DNA of 22,593 bases. Origin: Treponema sp. (lineage in GTDB: Bacteria > Spirochaetota > Spirochaetia > Treponematales > Breznakiellaceae). The stretch is from NCBI GenBank assembly GCA_031263265.1, contig JAISGE010000132.1:1-22593 (forward strand), in the 5' to 3' direction. Shown here one piece after another: positions 14,413 to 22,431 of the stretch (positions are counted from its first letter, which is position 1; the number at the start of each line of letters is the position of its first letter). Below the pieces are notes generated by a model, which did no database searches, was not told where the DNA came from, and was given only the letters and a program-made list of their open reading frames with translations. Both the position numbers and the translations under genes were made by a program.

Positions 14413-14441
14413 GTTATTCCATCGAACTCACGTGGTATTAC
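14413..14441. repeat. Repeat copy B (core ATCGAACTCA) in an imperfect hairpin
   Basis: GTTATTCCA (14413-14421) and TGGTATTAC (14433-14441) pair at 7 of 9 positions around a TCGAACTCACG loop. It shares a 14-mer (14420-14433) with copy A in inverse orientation, and CCTGTT precedes the core in both. It lies six bases upstream of a TTGACA box for the chemoreceptor gene. Confidence 0.5.
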
Positions 14442-14446
14442 GATTT

Positions 14447-14475
14447 TTGACAAGATACTTGCAAGATTGATTAAA
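14447..14475 (+). promoter_or_regulatory. Candidate promoter for the chemoreceptor pseudogene
   Basis: A perfect TTGACA (14447-14452) is followed 17 nt later by a poor -10, ATTAAA (14470-14475). Only the -35 is convincing. Confidence 0.3.
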
Positions 14476-14484
14476 AATATTCTA

Positions 14485-14504
14485 TATGCTAGTGTCATAG
14501 CATA
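14485..14504. promoter_or_regulatory. 7-bp inverted repeat abutting the chemoreceptor ribosome-binding site
   Basis: TATGCTA (14485-14491) and TAGCATA (14498-14504) are perfectly complementary around GTGTCA and end directly at the AAAGGA ribosome-binding site. It could be an operator or an mRNA hairpin that modulates translation. Confidence 0.4.
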
Positions 14505-14517
14505 AAAGGAATATATT

Positions 14518-16501
14518 ATGGAAGAAATTTTGGTCAAGAGGGTTTCACTCAAGTGGCGCTTTCTTGGTTTTTCCGCTCTTTTCTTTCTGGTCATCGCGGG
14601 AGCAGGAACCGTTGCCTTTTTCTTTTCACTGCGGCAGATTGTCCAGACAAATGCCGCCCATGAATTGACCCGGGTACTTGAAACTAACGTCCTCAAGCTG
14701 GAGGCGTCGGTTAATTTGGAAATAGCCATCGCCCTTAAAATGGCGGGTTCGCCGCTTATTGTAAATTATTTTCTGCGGCCCGAAGACCCTGACCTGGAGC
14801 GGCTTGCCTTTGAGGAAATTGCCGGATACCGCGGCGCCTTCAGGGGGAACTCGATTTTTTGGATAAACGATCACGACAAACGCTTCTACTCCGATGATGC
14901 CTATGCGTATACCCTTGATCCCAATAATCCTGATGACTATTGGTACAACATGACGCTTTACGAGACCAAGCGGTACAATTTTAACATTAACTATAACGAC
15001 AATATTAAAAAAAACCTGCTCTGGATCAACGCACCGGTGTTTTCCCAGGGGCGGGCCATTGGCATCGTGGGAACCGGCATAGAGCTTACTGGATTCATCG
15101 ACTCCTTCTATACGGATCTAAACGGCAGCATGAGCCTCTACCTGTTTAATCGGCAGAACGAAATAACCGGAGCGCCGGATGATCAACTGCTGATAGATAA
15201 GGTTTCGCTTGACGATTTTCTAGGGACGACCGGGGAGGAGATCGTTTCACAGGCGGTAAAACTTGAGGGGACCCAAGTAGCTACTTTCCTTTCCGGTAAT
15301 CAGGAAACAGCGGTCGGCAGAATACCCCTCCTTGATTGGTACATCACGGCTTTTATGCCCATTACCGCTTTGCTGTTTTTATCATCCCCCATGACCGCGA
15401 TCTTCCTTTTAACTCTGCTGGTGATCTTTTTGATTTTTATCATCATCAATATCGTTATTGGAACCACCCTTGGGCCTTTGGGCAGGATGGAGGCTATGCT
15501 TAAAGAAATCGCCGCGGAATGGGACTTGACCAAACGGCTTACGATCCGCCACGGGGACGAGATCGGCAGACTGGCGGATTTTTTCAACCTGACCTTTGAC
15601 AAAATGAAGGAGCTGATAAGTGTTATTAAAATGCAGGCCGCCCAGCTTTCCGATACGGGGATTGACCTTTCCGCCCACATGCCTGCATGATCATATTACG
15701 GTTCAGTCCGACAGCGTTTCCAAATCTTCAACCGCGATTGAACAGATGTTCGCCCATATTCATGCGGTAACCGAGACCCTCGTAAAAAACACCGGGAATA
15801 TTAAATCCTTGACGGAATCTTCGGAGGCCGGCAGGACGGATCTGGAAAACGTTTCCACATCTATTCAAAAAATAGCCAGGGATTCAGAGGGGCTTCTGGA
15901 AATTAACGCGGTGATGGAAAATATTTCGAGCCAGACCAACCTCCTGTCCATGAACGCCGCCATAGAAGCGGCCCACGCAGGAGAAGCGGGAAAGGGCTTT
16001 GCCGTGGTGGCCGATGAAATACGGAAACTGGCGGAAACCGCTGCGGAACAATCGAAGACCACCGGGGGTGTGCTTAAAAATATTAAAGAATCTATCGGTT
16101 CCATAGCCCAGGCAACGGAGGGTATCCTCAAACATTTTGAACTTATTGAGCGGGAAGTTAAAATGGTATCCGAACAGGAGGCAGGGATCCTGTCCGACAT
16201 GGAAGAACAGGAAACCAGTGGCAAAAACATTCTGGAAGCCATATCCCTCCTGAATGAGGTTACCGGGGAAGTCTACCGGGCGTCGGAAGATATGACGGTG
16301 GAGTGCCGGGAGATATTACGGCAAAGCGATAACCTTGAGGGACTAACCCGAAGAATTGATGAAGAGATATATGAAATATCCATTGGTTCGGATCAGATAA
16401 ACAGTACGGTTATCCACATTAACGAGATCAGTGAAAAAAATAAGGCTAATATCAGCAGCCTTGTTGAAGAAATGGCAAAGTTTAAGGTAGCCGGATCTTA
16501 G
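14518..16501 (+). pseudogene. Methyl-accepting chemotaxis protein, broken by internal deletion and frameshift
   Basis: The first part (14518-15690, 390 residues) has a membrane helix at about 15-37, a periplasmic Cache-like sensor (about 40-290; FWINDHDKRFYSDDAYAYTL is typical), a second membrane helix at about 300-335 and a HAMP domain, then stops at TGA 15688-15690 just after DIGIDLSAH-like sequence. The signalling domain resumes in the next frame from about 15683 to 16501, including the hairpin tip EINAVMENISSQTNLLSMNA and the HAGEAGKGFAVVADEIRKLA block. The descending arm from the tip is about 169 residues but the ascending arm is only about 125, so roughly 40-45 codons are missing as well as the frame. 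AAAGGA lies seven bases before the ATG. Neither piece should make a working receptor. Confidence 0.88.
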
Positions 16502-16539
16502 GAGTTTGTTGGGCTTTGCGCATAAAATGGTCCTGTATA

Positions 16540-16557
16540 ACCTTGAGTTCGATAGGT
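16540..16557. repeat. Repeat copy C (core TGAGTTCGAT) in a short hairpin
   Basis: ACCT (16540-16543) and AGGT (16554-16557) flank the exact core TGAGTTCGAT (16544-16553), the same 10-mer as copies A and B but with a different stem. It ends one base before the TTGACA box at 16559. Confidence 0.4.
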
Positions 16558-16558
16558 C

Positions 16559-16587
16559 TTGACATTGCATTTCAATCGCCTTATTTT
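16559..16587 (+). promoter_or_regulatory. Candidate promoter of the DUF362 gene run
   Basis: A perfect TTGACA (16559-16564) and TATTTT (16582-16587; 4 of 6 matches) are separated by 17 nt. The leader to the DUF362 start would be about 65 nt. Confidence 0.5.
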
Positions 16588-16658
16588 AACTCAGGGATTT
16601 ACGGGAAATGACGGTTCACCAAAATCCCACAGGATCCTAGATAAGAGAGGGCATTACA

Positions 16659-17771
16659 ATGGGTACATCTAAGGTTTATTTTACCAACATGCGGTGTAAA
16701 GTGGGGGAGAGCCTCCTTGTTAAGCTGGAAAGGCTCATCAGTACCGCAGGGTTCGAGCAGATCCCCTTTGAGCAAAAATACGTGGCAATCAAAATACATT
16801 TTGGCGAGCCGGGGAATCTAGCTTTCTTGCGGCCTAATTTTGCCAAAACCGTGGCAGATCGGATTAAAGCACGAGGGGGTCGGCCTTTTCTCACCGACTG
16901 TAACACCTTGTATGTGGGGAGGCGTAACAACGCCTTGGTACACATGGACGCGGCCTTTGAAAATGGCTATTCTCCCCTGTCCACCGGTTGTCAGAACATC
17001 ATCGCTGACGGCCTTAGAGGTACCGATGACGTGGAAGTTCCGGTTATCGGGGGCATCTACTGTAAAACCGCGCTGATAGGCCGGGCGATCATGGATGCAG
17101 ATATCCTCATTTCTCTAAGCCACTTCAAGGGCCACGAGGTGGCAGGTTTTGGGGGGACAATCAAAAACATCGGCATGGGAAGCGGCAGCCGGGCAGGGAA
17201 GATGCAGATGCACAACGAAGGTAAACCTGAGGTTGACCCTAAGGTCTGTATGGGTTGCCGGGTCTGTACCAAATTCTGTAACCAGAAGGCCATTCTATGG
17301 GGAGAAGACAAGAAAGCCCGGATCGATCCGGCTCTGTGCGTGGGCTGCGGCCGGTGTATGGGGGCATGTAATTACCATGCTATTGCCAATAATAGCGGAA
17401 TCAGCAATGCAATCCTGAATGGTAAGATGGCAGAATACACCAAAGCCGTGTTAGAAGGGCGGCCCAATTTCCACATCAGCGTGGTAAACCAGGTTTCCCC
17501 CTACTGTGACTGTCACGGGGAAAACGATGCGGCGGTGGTGCCGGATATTGGGATCTTTGCGAGTTTTGATCCGGTTGCCTTGGATAAAGCCTGCATTGAT
17601 GCGGTGAATGCTGCCCCGGGGATCAGTACCAGCATCCTATCAGAACGGGAACTAACCCATCATGATCACCTGACCGACGTTCATCCTACTACGGATTGGC
17701 GGTTCCAGATAAGCCACGCGGAGAAGATTGGCTTGGGTAATGGAACCTACGAATTGCTTACGGTAAAGTAG
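16659..17771 (+). CDS. DUF362 protein with two [4Fe-4S] ferredoxin motifs
   Basis: The 370-residue product combines a DUF362 domain with an internal ferredoxin-like insert. The DUF362 signatures are VAIKIHFGEPGN near 42-53, ILISLSHFKGHEVAGFGG near 149-166 and IKNIGMGSGS. The insert carries two CxxCxxCxxxC clusters: Cys197, 200, 203, 207 and Cys227, 230, 233, 237. Downstream, CDCHGENDAAVVPDIGIF and FDPVALDKACIDAVN complete the DUF362 fold. No signal peptide is seen, so it is cytoplasmic. The two clusters imply an electron-transfer or redox role, but the substrate of DUF362 proteins is unknown to me. GAGAGG lies eight bases before the ATG. It leads a plus-strand run with the HAD and radical SAM genes (27-bp and 2-bp gaps). 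Confidence 0.9.
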   Translation: MGTSKVYFTNMRCKVGESLLVKLERLISTAGFEQIPFEQKYVAIKIHFGEPGNLAFLRPNFAKTVADRIKARGGRPFLTDCNTLYVGRRNNALVHMDAAFENGYSPLSTGCQNIIADGLRGTDDVEVPVIGGIYCKTALIGRAIMDADILISLSHFKGHEVAGFGGTIKNIGMGSGSRAGKMQMHNEGKPEVDPKVCMGCRVCTKFCNQKAILWGEDKKARIDPALCVGCGRCMGACNYHAIANNSGISNAILNGKMAEYTKAVLEGRPNFHISVVNQVSPYCDCHGENDAAVVPDIGIFASFDPVALDKACIDAVNAAPGISTSILSERELTHHDHLTDVHPTTDWRFQISHAEKIGLGNGTYELLTVK

Positions 17772-17798
17772 GATACGCCATAGGTTAAGGATCGAGCA

Positions 17799-18440
17799 GT
17801 GGACGAAAGCAGTTTCATATTAGGGGTTGATCTCGACGGAGTGGTGGGGGATTTTTACGGGGCTATACGCAGCATTGCTGCGGAATGGCTGCAGAGGCCA
17901 GAAGCCGCCCTCACCACCGAGGTAAGTTACGGCCTTGAGGAATGGGGGATTGCTGAATATGGCGGGTATGAGCGGTTGCACCGTTTTGCGGTAACCCAGC
18001 GGAACCTGTTCCGGGATATGAAGCCGATTAAGGACGCTCCCGCAGTGTTACGCAAGCTTTCTAACCGGGGCATCAGGATCCGTATCATCACCCATAGGCT
18101 CTTCCTCAAATATTCCCATAAAACTTCTATTACACAGACCGTGGATTGGCTGGATACGTACGACATACCCTACTGGGATATCTGTTTTATGAATGATAAG
18201 GGCGCGGTAGGCGCCCATGTCTACATTGACGACAGCCCTGCCAATATCATCCGGCTGAGGGCCCATGGATGCAAAACCATTGTGTTTACCAATTCAACCA
18301 ACCGGCAGCTTCCCGGGCCTCGGGCGAATTCGTGGCAGGATGTGGACCATCTGGTCAAGGAATCTATGGAAGAATGGGCTACGGGAACGCTGAACCTTTT
18401 CGGGGCTGCAGGATTCCGTTCGCTTGATACCTCGTTCTAA
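17799..18440 (+). CDS. HAD hydrolase, 5'-nucleotidase (NT5C)-like
   Basis: This 213-residue protein resembles the 5'(3')-deoxyribonucleotidase (NT5C, PF06941) branch of the HAD superfamily, which removes the phosphate from nucleoside monophosphates. Motif I is GVDLDGVVGDF with Asp11 and Asp13, motif II is RIITHR, and the terminal acidic motif is YIDDSPANI with Asp144 and Asp145. The start is a GTG at 17799 with AAGGA (17787-17791) seven bases upstream. It follows the DUF362 gene by 27 bp and precedes the radical SAM gene by 2 bp, so it is probably co-transcribed with both. The substrate cannot be assigned from sequence alone; a repair or detoxifying phosphatase is also possible. Confidence 0.82.
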   Translation: MDESSFILGVDLDGVVGDFYGAIRSIAAEWLQRPEAALTTEVSYGLEEWGIAEYGGYERLHRFAVTQRNLFRDMKPIKDAPAVLRKLSNRGIRIRIITHRLFLKYSHKTSITQTVDWLDTYDIPYWDICFMNDKGAVGAHVYIDDSPANIIRLRAHGCKTIVFTNSTNRQLPGPRANSWQDVDHLVKESMEEWATGTLNLFGAAGFRSLDTSF

Positions 18441-18442
18441 CC

Positions 18443-19918
18443 GTGCCCCCTATCCTTCTTGCTACGATCAATGCCAAGTGGATCCATCCTTCCTTAGGGC
18501 TTAGGCTTCTCAAGGCTAATCTTGGGGAATACGAAGAGCAGGCGGCACTGCTGGAATTCGCCCTACGCCAGCCTTTAGCAGAGAAGACCGGGCCTATTCT
18601 TGCTGCGGCCCCCCGGATCCTGGGACTGTCGGTTTCCATCTGGAACCATAAGGCAACGGTTGAGCTTCTGGATGCCCTGAACAAAGCCTGGGACGGGGGT
18701 ATTTCCCCAAGACCGTTTATCATCTTGGGCGGACCAGAGGCATCATACCTTCAGGCAGACTCCCCGCTTATCAGCCATGCAGATTGGGTGGTTCAGGGGG
18801 AAGGGGAGTGGATCTTCCGGGAGCTCTGCGGACTCGTCCTGGGTACCGGCGCTCCCAGAGACGGAATTGAGGCCCTTCCTTCGGTTAAACGGCTATCGGG
18901 AAAATTCATCGAGCCTCAGCCGGTAGATATATCCTCTCTCGCCTCAGCGTACCGGCTCTACACCGAAGAAGATCTCTTGCGCAAGCTGACGTATGTGGAG
19001 TCTTCCCGGGGCTGCCCCCTGGCTTGTGCGTTTTGTCTGAGTTCTTTAAGCAAGGGAGTTCGGGTATTTCCCCTGGATACGGTGCTTGACGATCTGCAAA
19101 CACTCCTGGATCGGGGCGCTCGATCTTTTAAATTCTTGGATCGCAGTTTCAACTTGGATATACCCCGGGCCACGCATATCATGGCCTTGTTTTTGGAATA
19201 CCTTGAGCGGTCCACCCAGGGAACGCATCCTGTTCAACCGCTGTGGGTTCATTTTGAGATGCTCCCCTCCCGTTTTCCCCGGGAACTACGGGAAATGTTG
19301 ACTCGGTTTCCCCCAGGAACCTTGCGTCTGGAAATAGGCATCCAAACCTTCAACCCTAAGACCGCGGCCCTCATAGGCCGTCCTAGTGATCCTGAGCAGG
19401 AACTGGAGCTGCTGAGTTTTCTTAGGCACAAGACCACGGCCATAGTTCATGCGGATCTGATTGCCGGGCTTCCTGGGGAAGATATACGGTCCTTTGCCGA
19501 GGGCTTTGACAGATTGTGGCAGGTACGGCCTACGGAGATTCAACTGGGTATTTTAAAATGCCTTCCTGGAACCCCCATTACCCGGTACAACGAAACCTAT
19601 AAGATGCGTTATGCCCTGGAACCGCCCTACGAGGTTTTAGAAACCGCAGCCCTTGCTCCAGAAGACCTGGGTCAGCTACAGAACTTCGCCCGTTTTTGGG
19701 AGCTTATCGTTAATCGGGGGGCCTTTACCCCGGTGCTTCCCGATATTGTTCCTGAAGGGGAAGCGGTTTTCTGGTCTTTCATGGCCCTGTCGGATTGGCT
19801 GTTGAAACGATTCCAGCGAAATTGGGGCATTGATCGGAACGCCCTAAGAGCAGCGCTGGAAGAATGGGTACGTATTCGGCATACGATCAATGCCAGGTCT
19901 GTTCAATTGCCTGAATAA
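18443..19918 (+). CDS. B12-binding-domain radical SAM protein (DUF4080-type C-terminus)
   Basis: This 491-residue enzyme has the N-terminal cobalamin-binding-like Rossmann domain (about 1-140, with INAKWIHPSLGLRLLKANL and FIILGGPEASY) followed by a radical SAM barrel. The [4Fe-4S]-binding motif is Cys191-x3-Cys195-x2-Cys198 in SRGCPLACAFC. Later blocks GTLRLEIGIQTFNPKTAALI and HADLIAGLPGED are typical of this class. The C-terminal 130 residues, with LKCLPGTPI then a helical tail, fit DUF4080. The start is a GTG two bases after the preceding stop, without a strong ribosome-binding site, so translation is probably coupled. Such proteins act as methyltransferases or sulfur/RNA-modifying enzymes; the reaction here is unknown. 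The 3' end overlaps the convergent EIIA gene by 32 bp. Confidence 0.88.
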   Translation: MPPILLATINAKWIHPSLGLRLLKANLGEYEEQAALLEFALRQPLAEKTGPILAAAPRILGLSVSIWNHKATVELLDALNKAWDGGISPRPFIILGGPEASYLQADSPLISHADWVVQGEGEWIFRELCGLVLGTGAPRDGIEALPSVKRLSGKFIEPQPVDISSLASAYRLYTEEDLLRKLTYVESSRGCPLACAFCLSSLSKGVRVFPLDTVLDDLQTLLDRGARSFKFLDRSFNLDIPRATHIMALFLEYLERSTQGTHPVQPLWVHFEMLPSRFPRELREMLTRFPPGTLRLEIGIQTFNPKTAALIGRPSDPEQELELLSFLRHKTTAIVHADLIAGLPGEDIRSFAEGFDRLWQVRPTEIQLGILKCLPGTPITRYNETYKMRYALEPPYEVLETAALAPEDLGQLQNFARFWELIVNRGAFTPVLPDIVPEGEAVFWSFMALSDWLLKRFQRNWGIDRNALRAALEEWVRIRHTINARSVQLPE

Positions 19919-20372
19919 GCGCGCTCATGTGTTCCAAAGAAGCATGGCTTTGCAAGTGGCGACGGAAAGATTCTTGCTGGCAAAAGAAGGTGATCCGGGA
20001 AAGCGTGTGGAGATGCGATTTCGCGGAAGCCGAAACAATCAGTAATAGGGTATGCACCGCCGTACCATCCAGGGCTTTCCAATCCACAGGCTGCTGTAAA
20101 AAGCAGATGCTCACGAATTGCTCCTGCGGACAGGTAATGATGGGGTTCCGAGGATGGGGCAAGGCAATACCGTTTCCCACGGCAGTGGACATGAGGTCCT
20201 CCCGCTCCAGGACCGCCTTGAGCAAGTCCTCCCTAGTAATGGAGGGAGGGAGGGCTATGGTCTGGATCGTGTTGGCCAGCACTTCTGACGGGGTGGTTCC
20301 GGGAATATCCTGGTATATCCCCCCGCGTTGTATCAGGTCAATAAGACCGTATTCCTCACTATTTTTTTTCAT
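19887..20372 (-). CDS. PTS EIIA (PtsN/fructose-type) domain protein
   Basis: The 161-residue product is a single EIIA-2 domain, the phosphorylatable module of PtsN-type nitrogen PTS or fructose PTS proteins. The phosphoacceptor motif is GNGIALPHPRNP with active-site His73. The upstream helices (TREDLLKAVLERED) and C-terminal strands (HTLLLIVSASAKSHLHTLSR) fit the family. The ATG at 20370-20372 is chosen over a longer frame because AAGGA (20379-20383) lies six bases ahead of it. No EIIB or EIIC genes adjoin, which favours a regulatory PtsN-type role over sugar transport. It is 22 bp downstream of the large pRiA4b ORF-3-like gene and probably co-transcribed. A link to the sigma-54 gene in this window is inference. 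Confidence 0.85.
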   Translation of the reverse strand: MKKNSEEYGLIDLIQRGGIYQDIPGTTPSEVLANTIQTIALPPSITREDLLKAVLEREDLMSTAVGNGIALPHPRNPIITCPQEQFVSICFLQQPVDWKALDGTAVHTLLLIVSASAKSHLHTLSRITFFCQQESFRRHLQSHASLEHMSALIQAIEQTWH

Positions 20373-20394
20373 ACTGATTCCTTTACGGTTCGAC

Positions 20395-22431
20395 TTAGAT
20401 ATGCTGTAAACGCTGGTTGCAGGCGTCCATATCAAAGTTTTCAGGATCAAAATGCTGACCCAATTCATGGAGGACCTTTTGCTGTTCGGCAAAACTTCCT
20501 TGTTCAAGCATAGTTATATATTTCCGAAACCGGACTGGGCCGTCCATGGATTCAGGGGGAGCCGCTCCTGCGCCGGCAATACACCGGATCGCTTCCTGCT
20601 TATCGATATCCAGCCGGGAAAGGATGATGATCTTCACGGTCCAGGCTGTTCCATATTCATAGGATAATTCGGTAATACCCTGAGTACTCAGGGACTCTAC
20701 GGTCATGGAGAGATCCAGCCCTGGATCTTCCGGCTGGGGCGTCCCCACCTTAGTATCACGGTAGAGGATAACCTGACTGACCGGCCGTTGCGACAGAAGC
20801 GCAGCACAGAGGAAACGAAACCTATAGACCGCGGTCCAGCCGAAAACCGCCTGAAGGATCCGATGCAGCTCTCCAAGCTGGCAGGTTTCCGGGACAGCGA
20901 TACGGCGCCATACATCGGTCCCGCCTATCCCTGCCTGAATAATCCGGCCCTCTTTGGTATGGGTACTTCTGAGCTTTACCACCGAAAGATTATTCCGCCT
21001 GAAACTATCCAAGGCTTCATCGATCAATTCTTTGATATCCTCGTAGGTCTCGATCATGCTATCCAGAGAATTATCCAGGGCTTCCAGTTCCACTGCCGGG
21101 AGCACCTCATCGGTACTGAGATCCTCAAGCACTCCTGCGGCATGTCCCTGAATCTGGGAAAGAATGATGAAGGTGTGTTTGGGCAACCAAGACCCGTCAA
21201 TCTCCCCTTTTTGAAGACGGACCGTCAAGTCAAGCACCGCGGTATGCAGTTCTCCCACCCGCTGCCGTATCGGACCCATAGCAGTATCCTTGAAAAGACT
21301 ATAGGTCTCCTTGAGTTCATCAAGAACATCCTCAATATATCCTGCAAAAAAATGCCATTCCCGTTCAGTTATACCCAAGACCGGAGGAATGATCCGTTCA
21401 ATAATATGGGCTATATCCAAGTCATTACGAAACAGCGCATCCCGTACATAAGACAAAACCACATATTCCGATACCGGTATTCGTTTTTTGTAGAGAAGCT
21501 CCTCGATCACACTGCGATCCGGCAGGTTCTGATTTGATTCCAGGAGTTTATGATCGGGGATTTCTTTACCTGCATACCAGAACCGGGTTTCAATCCCATA
21601 GGTGGCGATTTCAATGCTTTCGGTTTTATCGTATAAAAAATCTTCCAAGGAATATGCCGGTACATCCCGCATCCGTTCCCCTCCATACCAATAGGCAAAG
21701 GCGATTTGTTCTTCCGTAGAATTACCCGGGCCAAACTGCTCAAAAGACGCTTTAAACCCCTGTTCAGCCGCCGCGTACCAATCCTGTAAGGCAGCCTTGG
21801 GCCACTGCTCTTTATCCACCCGGATTAGTTCAAATCTCCCTTCCTTCCAATTCAGGGTACGAACCACAAAGCGATCCCCTGGCACAAAAGAGGATTCCCG
21901 GTATATGTTCCGCATATCCAGGACCTTGATGGAAACCTCAAAAGGATCATCGTAGGGATCGTAGTTGAAAGCCGCTTCATTCTCAGGGTTATCCCGGGCT
22001 ACATACTGGGGAGCGTACTCTTCCCCATAGATGCTGTAATAGGGATAGAATTCTTCCGGCGACCCCTCAATAGTGGTACAGGCAATGAGAACACCTTCCC
22101 AATAAAACAGGTATTCTTGGGGGAACAGTACGGGATTGGCAAAGGGGATACAGCGATGACCGGGAATCAAGATGCCGTTAAGCAGTTCCAAGCGGGTTGG
22201 ATTGATAACAAACCGAACCGGCTCAAAACAACCCCGCCGGGAAAGCCATCTTTTGGGGTCCACGGGGAACGCAATCTTCCGGGAATCCATAAATGAAGCG
22301 ATCTCTGCCGTCAAATGTCCGATTTTCTGATGATTATGTTTACGAATATGAACTGCTGCATCTTCCGGCGTAAAAGGCTGGGTAACATTTTCGAGAAAAT
22401 CGTACAAAGCATCTTCCTGGCTTATAGTCAT
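20395..22431 (-). CDS. Large conserved protein with pRiA4b ORF-3-like C-terminal domain
   Basis: The 678-residue product has no signal peptide or membrane helices. The first 490 residues are acidic and I do not recognise their family; they contain aromatic-rich blocks such as YPYYSIYGEEYAPQY near 150 and a helical segment at about 370-490. Residues about 490-676 match the plasmid pRiA4b ORF-3-like family (PF07929): VWRRIAVPE at 507, LHRILQAVFGWT, YEYGTAWTV near 591, CIAGAGAAPPES at 617 and a closing FDPENFDMDACNQRL. The family is of unknown function. The start at 22429-22431 is the first ATG after an in-frame stop seven codons upstream; the ribosome-binding site is weak. It is followed by the EIIA gene after 22 bp. 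The 160 bp upstream (to the window end) hold a TATGAT-like -10 (22530-22535) and a GTACC/GGTAC hairpin but no clear -35. Confidence 0.8.
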   Translation of the reverse strand: MTISQEDALYDFLENVTQPFTPEDAAVHIRKHNHQKIGHLTAEIASFMDSRKIAFPVDPKRWLSRRGCFEPVRFVINPTRLELLNGILIPGHRCIPFANPVLFPQEYLFYWEGVLIACTTIEGSPEEFYPYYSIYGEEYAPQYVARDNPENEAAFNYDPYDDPFEVSIKVLDMRNIYRESSFVPGDRFVVRTLNWKEGRFELIRVDKEQWPKAALQDWYAAAEQGFKASFEQFGPGNSTEEQIAFAYWYGGERMRDVPAYSLEDFLYDKTESIEIATYGIETRFWYAGKEIPDHKLLESNQNLPDRSVIEELLYKKRIPVSEYVVLSYVRDALFRNDLDIAHIIERIIPPVLGITEREWHFFAGYIEDVLDELKETYSLFKDTAMGPIRQRVGELHTAVLDLTVRLQKGEIDGSWLPKHTFIILSQIQGHAAGVLEDLSTDEVLPAVELEALDNSLDSMIETYEDIKELIDEALDSFRRNNLSVVKLRSTHTKEGRIIQAGIGGTDVWRRIAVPETCQLGELHRILQAVFGWTAVYRFRFLCAALLSQRPVSQVILYRDTKVGTPQPEDPGLDLSMTVESLSTQGITELSYEYGTAWTVKIIILSRLDIDKQEAIRCIAGAGAAPPESMDGPVRFRKYITMLEQGSFAEQQKVLHELGQHFDPENFDMDACNQRLQHI

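Noticed and set aside
14272..14505. A 77-codon plus-strand frame between the symporter and the chemoreceptor
   Set aside because: No ribosome-binding site and no recognisable domain. The DNA carries the repeat copy B, a TTGACA box and an inverted repeat, so it is better read as regulatory.
15680..15695. Programmed frameshift in the chemoreceptor
   Set aside because: There is no slippery sequence, and the ascending arm is also about 40-45 residues short, which a simple frameshift would not explain.
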